A stretch of 64,000 bases of DNA, from contig NC_092100.1 of assembly GCF_045679555.1 (NCBI RefSeq), positions 36,356,106 through 36,420,105 on the forward strand, given 5' to 3'. The stretch is from Salvelinus alpinus (taxonomy: Eukaryota > Chordata > Actinopteri > Salmoniformes > Salmonidae). Under the pieces are notes generated by a model, which worked only from the letters and a program-made list of their open reading frames with translations, did no database searches and was not told where the DNA came from. Shown here piece by piece: positions 11,873 through 25,800 of the stretch (position 1 is its first letter; each line of letters begins with the position of its first letter). A program made the translations under genes and the position numbers.

Positions 11873-13258
11873 AGAGGTCGATCGATTAATCGGCATGGCC
11901 GATTTAATTAAGGGCCGATTTCAAGTTTTCATAACAATCGGTAATCGGCATTTTTGGGCGCCGATTACATTGCAATCCATGAGGAGACTGCGTGGCAGGC
12001 TGACCACCTGTTACGCGAGTGCAGCAAGTAGCCTAGGTAAGTTGCTGGCTAGCATTAAACTTATCTTATAAAAAAACTATCTTAACATAATCACTAGTTA
12101 ACTACACATGGTTTATGATAATACTAGTTTAACTAGCTTGTCCTGCGTTGCATATAATCAATGCAGTTCCTGTTAATTTATCATCGAATCACAGCCTACT
12201 TCATCTTCGCGAACAAAAGCGCATTTGCGGAGAAAGCACAATCGTTGCACCAATGTACCTAACCATAAACATAAATGCCTTTCTTAAAATCAATACACAA
12301 GTATGTATTTTTAAACCTGCATATTAGGTTAAAAAAAGTTAATGTTAGCAGGCAATATTAACCAGAGAAATTGTCAGTTCTCTTGCGTTCAGTGCAAGCA
12401 GAGTCAGGGTATATGCAGCGCTTTGGGCCGCCTGGCTCGTTGCGATCTGTGTGAAGACCATTTCTTCCTAACAAAGACCGTAATTAATTTGCCTGAATTT
12501 TACATAATTATGACATAACATTGAAGGTTGTGCAATGTAACAGCAATATTTAGACTTAGGGTTGCCACCCGTTCAATAAAATATGGAACGGTTCCGTATT
12601 TCACTGAAAGAATAAACGTTTTGTTTTTGAAATTATAGTTTCCGTTTTTTACCATAGTAATGACCTAAGGCTCGTATTTCTGTGTGTTTATTATAATTAA
12701 GTCTATGATTTGATATTTGAGAGAGCAGTCTGACTGAGCGGTGATAGGCAGGAGCAGGCTCGTAAGCATTCATTCAAACAGCACTTTCCTGCGTTTGCCA
12801 GCAAATCTTCGCAATGCTTGAAGCACAGCGCTGTTTATGACTTCAAGCCTATCAACTCCCGAGATTAGGCTGGCAATACTATAGTGCCTATAAGAACATC
12901 CAATAGTCAAAGGTATATGAAATACAAATGGTATAGAGAGATATAGTCGACGTGTCATAATAACTACAACCTAAAACTTCTTAACTGGGAATATTGAAGA
13001 CTCATGTTAAAAGGAACCACCAGCTTTCATATGTTCTGAGCGAGGAACTTAAACGTTAGCTGTTTTACATGGCACATATTGCTCTTTTACTTTCTTCTCC
13101 AACACTGTGGTTTTGCATTATTTAAACCAAATTGAACATGTTTCATTATTTATTTGAGACTAAATTGATTTTATTTCTGTATTCTATTAAGTTAAAATAA
13201 GTGTTCATTCAGTATTGTTGTAATTGTCATTATTATAAAAAAAAAAAATATATATATA
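11873..13258. mobile_element. dispersed repeat with 'agaggtcga' end, inserted in the LINE
   Basis: It starts agaggtcgatcgattaatcg and shares long stretches, inverted, with 33570-34288 (gtttgccagc, gcttgaagcacagcg, the aaatcggccct end). No protein-coding capacity. The right end is hidden by the Tc1 at 13259. Confidence 0.65.
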
Positions 13259-14863
<1,605 letters not shown>

Positions 14864-14869
14864 TATATA

Positions 14870-16215
14870 TATAGTCCCAGGGTCCTTAGCTTAGTGATGA
14901 GCTTCCTGGGCACTATGGTGTTGAACGCTGAGCTGTAGTCAATGAACAGCATACTCCCATAGGTGTTCCTTTTGTCCAGGTGGGAAAGGGCAGTGTGGAG
15001 TGCATCATCTGTGGATCTGTTGGGTTGGAATGCGAATTGGAGTGGGTCTAGGGTATCAGGGAGGGTGCTGTTAATGTAATTCATGACCAGCCTTTCAAAG
15101 CACTTCATAGCTACCTACGTGAGTGCTACAGGGTGGTAATCATTTAGGCAGATTACCTTCACTTCCTTGGTCTGCTTGAAAGAAGTAGGTATTACAGACT
15201 CGGTCAGGGAGAGGTTGAAAATGTCAGTGAAGACACTTGCCAGTTGGTCAGCACATGCTCGGAGTATACGTCCTGGTAATCTGTCTGGCCACGTGGCTTT
15301 GTGAATGTTGACCTGTTTAAAGGTCTTGCTCACATCGGCTACCGAGAGTGTTATCACACAGTCGTCCAGAACAGCTGGTGCTCTCGTGCATGCTTCAGTG
15401 TTGCTTGCCTCGAAGCGAGCATAATAGGCATTTAGCTCGTCTGGTAGGCTCGCGTCACTGGGCAGTTCGTGGCTGGCTTTCCCTTTGTAGTCCTTAATAG
15501 TTTTCAAGCCTTGCCACATCCGACAAACGTCAGAGCTGGTGTAGTAGGATTCAATCTTAATCCTGTATTGAAGTTTTGCTTGTTTTATGGTTTGTCTGAG
15601 GGCATAGCAGGATTTCTTATAAGCGTCCGGATTGGTTGCGGATGTTGCCTGTAATCCATGGCTTCTGGTTGGGATGTGTACTTACGGTCATTGAGTGGAC
15701 AACGTCATCGATGCACTTATTGATGAAGCCGATGACTGAGGTGGTATACTCATCAATGCCATTGGATGAATCCCGGGAACATATTCCAGTCTGTGCTATC
15801 AAAACAGTCCTGTAGCATAGCATCCACGTCATCTGACCACTTCCGTATTGTGAGAGTCACTGGTACTTCCTGCTTTAGTTTAAGCTTGTGAGCAGGAATC
15901 AGGAGGATAGAATTATGGTCAGATTTGCCAAATGCAGGGTGGGGGAGAGCTTTGTATGCATATCTATGTGTGGAGTAAAGGTGGTCTAGAGTTTTTTTTT
16001 TTTTTTTTTTCTCCTCTGGTTGCACATGTGACATGCTGGTAAAACTGATTTAAGTTTGCCTGCATTAAAGTCCCCAGCCACTAGGAGCGCCGCTTCTGGA
16101 TGAGCATTTTCTTGTTTGCTTATGGCCTTATAGAGTTGGTTGAGTGTGGTCTTAGTGCCAGCATCGGTTTGTGGTGGTAAATAGACGGCTACGAATAATA
16201 TAGATAGTGTGGTCT
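14870..16215 (-). pseudogene. L2-type LINE, 5' part of the same decayed copy
   Basis: Reverse-strand pieces match the intact [20 protein letters not shown] (reverse transcriptase motif A), [20 protein letters not shown], then the domain linker, and endonuclease-side fragments (HNSILLIPAHKLKLKQE). A run of about 20 T at 15991-16010 interrupts the endonuclease region. Many frame breaks. Confidence 0.82.
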
Positions 16216-16781
16216 ACACCTTATCGTAAGGTACTCTATTTCAGGTGAGCAATACCTTGAGACTTCTTTACTCCTCACTTTTCGAGTTATTCCTACTCTT
16301 TAACTGTCAGCAACCTATGTCACATGACCACGTGCCCATGTCAGTGCCAAACAGGACTGTCAGCATTCTTAGTAGCACAACTGCAGTGTGACCTTAGGTT
16401 TGTTAGCTCATTAATTAATTCATCTTTTATCATGGTCTGATGAATACAGGTAAACAGTACACGTGTTGGCATTTTAATAATGGAAGAGATGGAGACCCGT
16501 GCACTGTCGAAAAAAAGAATAAATCCAAAACTGGGACTTGAATGCAAAATAAGATGTTTATTAAAATATCATGGTGCCCATCAAATCATAGTGCATAAAT
16601 GAAAGGTGTAAACACTTCTTTGACAGTGTGCGGGTCTCCATCTCTTCCAGTATTCTTATTTTGACTCCTACGCACCTGGAACAGATACTTCAGTAATAAG
16701 GATCTTAAAAGAGTGCAGACGTCCTCTTACTTAGGCATTATAATAATGAAATGATTTACCTTTTAATTCTTGCATCTGCAG
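16216..16781. other. intron before the first coding exon, with a hairpin
   Basis: No gene. Arms 16482-16510 and 16622-16650 are reverse complements over 29 bases with three mismatches (ggaagagatggagacccg is shared exactly), spaced by about 110 bases. It lies within 300 bases of the start codon and may be a miniature element. Confidence 0.6.
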
Positions 16782-16800
16782 GTTAAGACAAAGCTGAATC

Positions 16801-16890
16801 ATGCCGGGGAAGCTGAAAGCTAAGATCGTGGCAGGGCGCCACTTACCTGTCATGGACAGAGCCAGCGACCTCACTGATGCCTTTGTAGAG
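16801..16890 (+). CDS. c2cd5: c2cd5 coding exon 1 (residues 1-30)
   Basis: The ATG opens [20 protein letters not shown], the first strand and calcium-binding loop of the C2 domain, with D19 and D26. An acceptor (ctgcag) ends at 16781, so this exon carries 19 bases of 5' UTR (16782-16800). It ends GTAGAG before the donor gtgagc, in phase 0. Confidence 0.95.
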
Positions 16891-19800
16891 GTGAGCATCC
16901 TGAAAAAACATCAGGTCAACGTAATCCTACAACCATTTCAACACGTACAGTATATACTGTGTTCCAGTGCTGCAGTCCTAGCCTTGTTGTGTTCTTCATT
17001 GATGTTCTTACAGGTCAAGTTTGGCAACACAACTTTCAAAACGGACGTCTTCCCCAAGTCACTTAACCCACAGTGGAACTCAGAGTGGTTCAAATTTGAG
17101 GTAAAATGTCTGGATATGGCTTGACTTATTTCTCTGTGAAATTAGTTGCAGGAGGTATTTGTGAATGGCATTGGATTACAGTGTAAATATGCTACAGTCA
17201 ACATGATAGTCCTGTATCCTTGTTTCCTCAACTTTGTCACCCTTCCTGTAGGTGGATGATGAGGACTTGCAGGATGAGCCGTTACAAATCACAGTGTTGG
17301 ACCATGACACTTACAGTGCCAACGATGCAATAGGGAAGGTCTACATTGACATCGACCCTCTGCTCTCCTGCGAGGCTGCTACTGTCATCTCTGGATGGTT
17401 CCCCATCTACGACACTATACACGGTGCGTTTTTTATAGGGTCATTCTATTTGATTTCATTCACTTTCTGACTAACCCCTTTTGATTTGTATGAAACATTC
17501 AATATATATTTGCCCATGGTCAGAAAGTGACTTTTTTCACCTCATTGCCAAAACATTCAGAAGATGGAGGTTCTCTAAGTTGACCCATTTTGCACACCAT
17601 ACCATGAGACATCCAATTCTTCATCACTGGAACATTTTTACGGATGAGTTTGATATAATTTAAAAGCTTATACATAAAAAAAAATCTTGTATGGAAAGTT
17701 TCGTTCAAATCAAAAGTCAAAAAGTGATCACAGTCAAATGGAACGATCTTGTAGAATTCCCTATCTACCATTCTATACACTGAGTCTGTTATATAGTTCC
17801 CCATCTGACACTAATGATGTCAGTCATATACTTCCCCATCAAAAGGTGCATTGCCACAGTTGGACTTGTTAGATATAGAGCCAGGCCTCTAAAGGAACAC
17901 ACAGTGTTCTCTGTGTAACAGCCTGTAAATGCATGTTGTTGCTCTGCTGTAAAAAAAAACTTCCTTACTAAAAGCTGTTCTTTAACTGTGTCCGTTGGGT
18001 CATGATGATGTAGTTCCTGTCTTCCTGGTGTTAGAGAGGACAGTAACGTGTTATTTAAGAGTTGGTGTTTCTAGGGTTAGATGCTGTTTCTGACTGGTAG
18101 TAATGTTTCTGTTGATCTCCTCTCTTGTAGGTATCAGAGGGGAGATTAATGTTCTGGTGAAGGTGGACCTCTTCAATGACCTGAACCGCTTCAGACAGTC
18201 CTCTTGCGGTGTCAAATTCTTCTGCAGTGAGTCTGGTTCGCTATGGGGCTGTACTATAGTAGAGATGAGGTCTAGTCACAAGAAATTACGATAATGTGTG
18301 TGTTTATGCACGTCTCTGTGTGTTAGCAACGTCCATCCCGAGGTGTTACCGCGTGGCGCTGGTCCATGGCTTTGTTGAGGAGCTGGTGGTGAACGAGGAC
18401 CCAGAGTACCAGTGGATTGACCGCATCAGAACCCCCAGAGCTTCTAACGAGGCCCGACAGAGACTCATCTCTCTCATGTCTGGTACATAACACCACTATC
18501 AAACACTCTATATATACACTCCCCTGTGTTTTTATTTGTTCAGTGAAGCTAAAATGTTTAATTGGTCTCTATACTCCAGCATTTTGGAAATGAGATCAAA
18601 TGTTTTATGAGGCGACAGTACAGGAATGTCACCTTTTTATTTGAGGATATTTTCGTGTCTTCAGAAAGTATTCATACCCCTTGACTTATTCCACATTTTG
18701 TTGTGTTACAGCCTGAATTCAAAATTGATTACATTTATTCTCAACCATCTACCTCACCCACTCACCCACAATGACCAAGTGAAAACATGTTTTTAGAACT
18801 TTTTGCTAATTTATTGAAAATCCTGTATCCTGTTTCCATTGATCATCCTTGATGTTTCTACAACTTGATTGGATTCCACCTGTGGTAAATTCAATTGATT
18901 GGACATGATTTGGAAAGGCACACATCTTCCAGAAGGACAACCATCTCTGCAGCACTCCACCAATCAGGCCTTTGTGGTAGAGTGGCCAGACGAAAGCCAC
19001 TCCTCAGTAGAATGCACATGACGGCCTGCTTGGAGTTTGCCAAAAGGCACCTAAAGGATTCTCTGGTCTGATGAAACAAAGGTTGAACTCTTTGGCCTGA
19101 ATGCCAAGCTTCACGTCTGGAGGAAACCTGGCACCATCCCTACGGTGAAACATGGTGGTGGAAGCATTATGCTGTGGGGATGTTTTTCAGCGGCATGGAC
19201 TCAGAGACTAGTCAGGATCGAGGGAAAGATTAATGGAGCAAAGTACAGAGAGATCCTTGATGAAAACCTGCTCCAGAGCGCTCAGGATCTCAACCTGGGG
19301 CGAATGTTCACCTTCCAATAGGACAACGATCGTAAGCACACAGCCAAGACAAAGCAGGAGTGGCTTCGGTACAAGTCTCTGAATGTCCTTGAGTGGCCCA
19401 GCCAGAGCCCGGACATGAACCTGATCGAACATCTCTGGAGAGACCTGAAGGACAGCCGTGCAGCGACACTCCCCATCCAACCTGACAGAGCTTGAGAGGA
19501 TTTGCACAGAAGAATGGGAGAAACTCCCCAAATATAGGTGTGCCAAGCTTGTAGTGTCATACCCAAGAAGACTTTAATTGCTGCCAAAGGTGCTTCAACA
19601 AACCCAATAAAGGGTCTGAATACTTATGTAAATGTGATATTTCATTTTTATTTTTAACACATTTGCAAACATTTCTACAAACCTGTTTGTGCTTTATCAT
19701 GGGGTATTGTGTGTAGATTGATAAGGGGAAAAAAGAATTGAATCCATTGTAGAATAAGGCTGTAACAAAATGAGGAATAAGTCAAGTGGTCTCAATACTT

Positions 19801-22800
19801 TCCAAATGCACTGTACGTCTCTTGTCTGAGCCGTTGAATTGCAACTCCACTGTCCCTGTTCTGTCGTTTTGCCTGTTTGATTGTCTCATGGAGGGCATAG
19901 CTGGACTGTTTGTACTCTTCCATGTTCTCAGTCACCTTGCCGTGGTTAAATGCTGTGGTTTGCACTTTAAGTTTTGCGCAAATTCTGCCGTCTATCCACA
20001 GGTTTTGGTTTGGATAAGTTAAAATCATCACAGTGGGAACAACATCCTCTATTGTTATCCTGATGAACTCAGGCATAAAGTCTCTGTATACGTAAATACT
20101 ATTCTGAGGCAACCCGGAACATATCCCAGTCCACTTTATCAAAACAATCTTGAAGCAAATATTTTGATTGGACAGACCAACATTGAACAATACTTATCAC
20201 GGGTACTTCCTGTTTAAGTGTCTGCCTATAGGAAGGGAGGAGCAGAATGGAGGCGGGCCTTGTAGCCGACCCGGAGGGGCAGTAGCAATGGTCAAGAGTG
20301 CTCGATGAGCGGGTAGCACAGGAGATCTGTTGCTAAAATTTCCGTAGTGTTTTTCTCATATTTCCTTTATTAAGTCCCCAGCTACAATAAATATGGCCTC
20401 AGGATATACAGTTTCCAGTTTTCACATAGACCAGTGTAGTTCTTTGAGCGCCATCGTGGTGTCAGCTTGGGGGGAATATACACGGCCGTGACGATGGCCG
20501 AAGATGATTCTCTCGGGAGGTAACGCGGTTGGCATTTGATGGTGGGGTATTCCAGATCTGGATAACAAAAGGACTTGAGCTCCGGTACGGTACCAGAGTC
20601 ACACCATGAGTAGTTAATCATGAAACGTACACCTCCACCTTAACTTCTTTCTGTCTGTATGATGTATGGAGAACCCCGCTGGCTGAATGGACAGGGACAG
20701 CATATCCGGAGTGAGCCATGATTCTGTGAAAGAGAATGTTATAGGGTTGGGCCGATATCCTGATAGTATGATTATCATAGTGTTGCTGTACTATACCGTG
20801 GTATACGGTATTACTGAATGTGCACACAAGGGGTGCTATTTTTATTTTTTTTACACATAGAACAATTTAGGCAACAGGGATCTTGATCCAGGAGGTGATT
20901 TAATGTATCTGCTGTAACCAAGAAGCTTGATCTTGAAATCTAGCCACTTGGCAAGCAAATTAAATGCACAGATGGAGCCCTGAGCTAGATATAATTTATT
21001 TGACACATTTTAGATTTCTTATACTTATACTTAACTTATTGCTAGCTATAAGCAATGGTGTAGCACGCAGCTCCCGTGAGGCGGGGGTACCCCCAACCCC
21101 TCATACCATCGGTATTTCGAAATACCCCTTTACACGGTATAAACTGTATATTGCTCAAGCCTAGTATGTTAGTCCCTGATATCTCTCTGGAAGGAGATCC
21201 TCTCCCTGAGTTCGTCTACTTTATTGTCCAGGGACTGAACATTAGCGAGTAATATACTCAGAATCGGTGGATAATATGCACGCCTCCTGAGTCGGATGAA
21301 AAGCCCACTCTTTATTCCTCTTCTCCATCGACGGAGTCTTGGAGCAGCCCCAGTGATGAGTGGACTCCTTGGGGGAGTAAAACATTATAATTCAGGAGAT
21401 TCACATTTCTAGTAAAAATGCTGGTGAGTGACCGTCGATCTAATATCCAAAAGTTATTTTCGGCTGTAGGTAATAATGCAAAAAATGTTCTGAGCAAATA
21501 CAAAAATGTATTCAAAGTTGGCTAGGAGCTAGAAACAGGGCGACCATGTCTGTCGGCGCCATCTTGTTGATCTCGCTCTCCGAGGCCAACGTGAGTAAGT
21601 TCTTTGATCAGGTCAACACTCGCAAGGCCGCGGGCCAGACGGTATCCCAGGGCGTTCTCAGAGCATGCACAGAACAGCTGGCAGGCATATTCACAGTCAT
21701 TGTCAACTTCCACTTTCCCAGTTTGTAATCCCTACATGTCTTAAACTGACCACCATCATTCCTGTTTCCAAGAGGTCGAAGGCTTCATGCCATAACAACT
21801 ACCGCTCTCTATTACTCACAATTGTAATCATGAAGTGCTTTGAAAGGCTAGTTATGGCACACATCAACTCCATCATCAAGCTTTGGACCTTGGGACTGAA
21901 CATCTCCCTCTGCAACAGGATCCTGGACTTTGACAGGCCGAATCCAGGTGGTGAGAGTAGGCAACATCACCTCCGCCATGCTGACCCTCAACACCGGGGC
22001 CCCACAAGGGTGTGTACTTAGTCCCCTCCTGTACTCCCACGGCTGCGTAGCCATGCACGACACAACGGCGGTAGGCCTGATCACCGGCGACGATGAGACC
22101 GCCTACAGGGAGGTGGTCAGTGACCTGACAGTGTGGTGCCGGGACAACAACCACTCCCTCAACTTCAGTAAGACCAAGGAGCTGATCGTGGACTACAGGA
22201 AACGGGGGGTGTGAGTGAGCACGCTCCCATCCATATTGACAGGGCTGCAGTGGAGCGGGTCAAGAGCTTCAAGTTCCTCGGTGTCCAAATTACTAAGGAC
22301 TTAAAATGGTTCACACACACAGTCGTGAAGAAGGAGCGACAACGCCTCTTCCCCCTCAGGAGGTTGAAAATGTTTGGCATGAGCCCGCATATCCTCAAAA
22401 TGTTATACTGCTGCACCATTGAGAGCATCTTGATTGGCTGGATCGCTACTTGTTATGGCAACTGCACCACCCTCGATCGCATGGCTCTACAGAGAGTGTT
22501 GCGGACAGCCCAGTACATCACTGGGGCCGAGTTCCCTGCCATCCAGGACCTCTATATCAAGCGGTGTGAAAGGAAGGCCTGGAAAAATGACTCCAGCCAC
22601 CCAAGTCATAGACTGTTACTCTGCTTCCGCAAGGCAAGCGGTACCGGTGGATCAAGTCTGACACCCAACAGGCTCCTGAACAGCTTCTATCCCCAAGCCA
22701 TAAGACTGCTAAAAAGTTAACTAAATGGCTACATTGATTATTGGAGTTGACCCTTGTGGGTTAGTGTCTCTATGCAAACTCACATGACTCTACACTCACT

Positions 22801-25800
22801 CGCACGCGTGTATACGCACACACCTGATGCTCACACATAACATGCATACACATTTATACTGACTCTACACACACTCACGTACAATCATCATATAACTACT
22901 GCTACTCTGTTTATCGTATGTCCTAATGCTTAGTCACCTTACCCCTATACATACTACATCCAAACCCAGGGAACATTCAAGGCCGTTATGAAGGCTACAA
23001 CCGTCAGACTGTTGTAACTGATATTGCAGGTGCACAAGCAGGACACAGTCCCTACACATCACATAGGAGCAAAAACAATCTGCGTTTTGTGTGATGATGT
23101 AGGCTAATCTTTGTAGTTGCTGCCGTATTGTATCCATTAGTCAGAGTTGCTGAAAAAGAACACTACTACTTTGACTGCCTAGAACTGACTAGAACTTCCG
23201 GCGCCGAAAAGAGATGGCCGCCTCGCTTCGCGTTCCTTGGAAAATATGCAGTATTTTGTTTTTTTATGTGTTATTTCTTACATCGGTACCCCAGGTAATC
23301 TTAGGTTTCATTACATACAGTCGGGAGGAACTACTGAATATACGATTAACGTCAACTCATCATCGTTCCTACCAGGAATATGACTTTCCCGAAACGGATC
23401 CAGTGTTTTGCCTTCCACCCAATACAATGGATCTGATCCCAGCCGGCGACCCTGTGCGACGCCGTAAAAGGGGCAAACGAGGCGGTCTCGTGGTCAGGCT
23501 TCGGAGACGGGCACATCGCGCTCCACTCCCTAGCATACTACTCGCCAATGTCCAGTCTCTTGACAATAAGGTTGATGAAATCCGAGCACGGGTAACATTC
23601 CAGAGAGACATCAGGGATTGCAACGTGCTCTGCTTCACGGAAACATGGCTAACTCAAGAGACGCTAACGGAGTCGGTGCAGCCAGCTGGTTTCTTCATGC
23701 ATCGCGCCGACAGAAACAAACATCTTTCTGGTAAGAAGAGGGGCGGGGGGGTATGCCTTATGATTAACGAGACGTGGTGTGATCATCATAACAACACACA
23801 GGAACTCAAGTCATTCTGTTCACCTGATCTAGAACTCCTCACAATCAAATGTCGACCGCATTATCTACCAAGGGAATTCTCTTCAATCATAATCACAGCC
23901 GTATATATTCCCCCCCAAGCAGACACATCGATGGCCCTGAACGAACTTTATCTGACTCTTTGTAAACTGGAAACCACACACCCTGAGGCTGCATTCATCG
24001 TAGCTGGGGATTTTAACAAGGCTAATCTAAAAACAAAACTCCCTAAATTCTATCAGCATATCGATTGTGCTACCAGGGCTGGAAAAACCCTAGATCATTG
24101 TTATACTAATTTCCGCGACGCATATAAGGCCCTCCCCCGCCCCCCTTTCGGAAAAGCTGACCACGACTCCATTTTGTTGATTCCAGCCTACAAACAGAAA
24201 CTAAAACAACAAGCTCCCGCGCTCAGGTCTGTTCAACGCTGGTCCGACCAATCTGAATCCACGCTTCAAGACTGCTTCGATCACGCGGATTGGAATATGT
24301 TCCGCATTGCGTCCAACAACAATATTGACGAATATGCTGATTCGGTGAGCGAGTTCATTAGGAAGTGCATTGACGATGTCGTACCCACAGCAACGATTAA
24401 AACATTCCCAAACCAGAAACCGTGGATTGACGGCAGCATTCGCGTGAAACTGAAAGCGCGAACCACTGCTTTTAACCAGGGCAAGGTGACCGGAAGCATG
24501 ACCGAATACAAACAGTGTAGCTATTCTCTCCGCAAGGCAATCAAACAGGCTAAGTCCCAGTACAGAGACAAAATCGAGTCGCAATTCAACAGCTCAGACA
24601 CAAGAGGTATGTGGCAGGGTCTACAGTCAATCACGGATTACAAAAAGAAAACCAGCCCCGTCGCGGACCAGGATGTCTTGCTCCCAGACAGGCTAAACAA
24701 CTTTTTTGCCCGCTTTGAGGACAATACAGTGCCACTGACACGGCCCCCTACCAAAACCTGCGGGCTCTCCTTCACTGCAGCCGAGGTGAGTAAAACATTT
24801 AAACGTGTTAACCCTCGCAAGGCTGCAGGCCCAGACGGCATTCCCAGCCGCGTCCTCAGAGCATGCGCAGACCAGCTGGCTGGTGTGTTTACGGACATAT
24901 TCAATCAATCCTTATCCCAGTCTGCTGTTCCCACATGCTTCAAGAGGGCCACCATTGTTCCTGTTCCCAAGAAAGCTAAGGTAACTGAGCTAAACGACTA
25001 CCGCCCCGTAGCACTCACTTCCGTCATCATGAAGTGCTTTGAGAGACTAGTCAAGGACCATATCACCTCCACCCTACCGGACACCCTAGACCCACTCCAA
25101 TTTGCTTACCGACCCAATAGGTCCACAGACGACGCAATCGCAACCACACTGCACACTGCCCTAACCCATCTGGACAAGAGGAATACCCATGTGAGAATGC
25201 TGTTCATCGATTACAGCTCAGCATTTAACACCATAGTACCCTCCAAACTCGTCATCAAGCTCGAGACCCTGGGTCTCGACCCCGCCCTGTGCAACTGGGT
25301 CCTGGACTTCCTGACGGGCCGCCCCCAGGTGGTGAGGGTAGGTAACAACATCTCCACCCCGCTGATCCTCAACACTGGGGCCCCACAAGGGTGCGTTCTG
25401 AGCCCTCTCCTGTACTCCCTGTTCACCCACGACTGCGTGGCCATGCACGCCTCCAACTCAATCATCAAGTTTGCGGATGACACTACAGTGGTAGGCTTGA
25501 TTACCAACAACGACGAGACGGCCTACAGGGAGGAGGTGAGGGCCCTCGGAGTGTGGTGTCAGGAAAATAACCTCACACTCAACGTCAACAAAACAAAGGA
25601 GATGATTGTGGACTTCAGGAAACAGCAGAGGGAGCACCCCCCTATCCACATCGACGGGTCAGTAGTGGAGAAGGTGGAAAGTTTTAAGTTCCTCGGTGTA
25701 CACATCACGGACAAACTGAATTGGTCCACCCACACAGACAGCGTTGTGAAGAAGGCGCAGCAGCGCCTCTTCAACCTCAGGAGGCTGAAGAAATTCGGCT

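Noticed and set aside
17520..17804. 94-residue - strand frame in intron 3
   Set aside because: No homology signal, no promoter or splice context; AT-rich chance frame.
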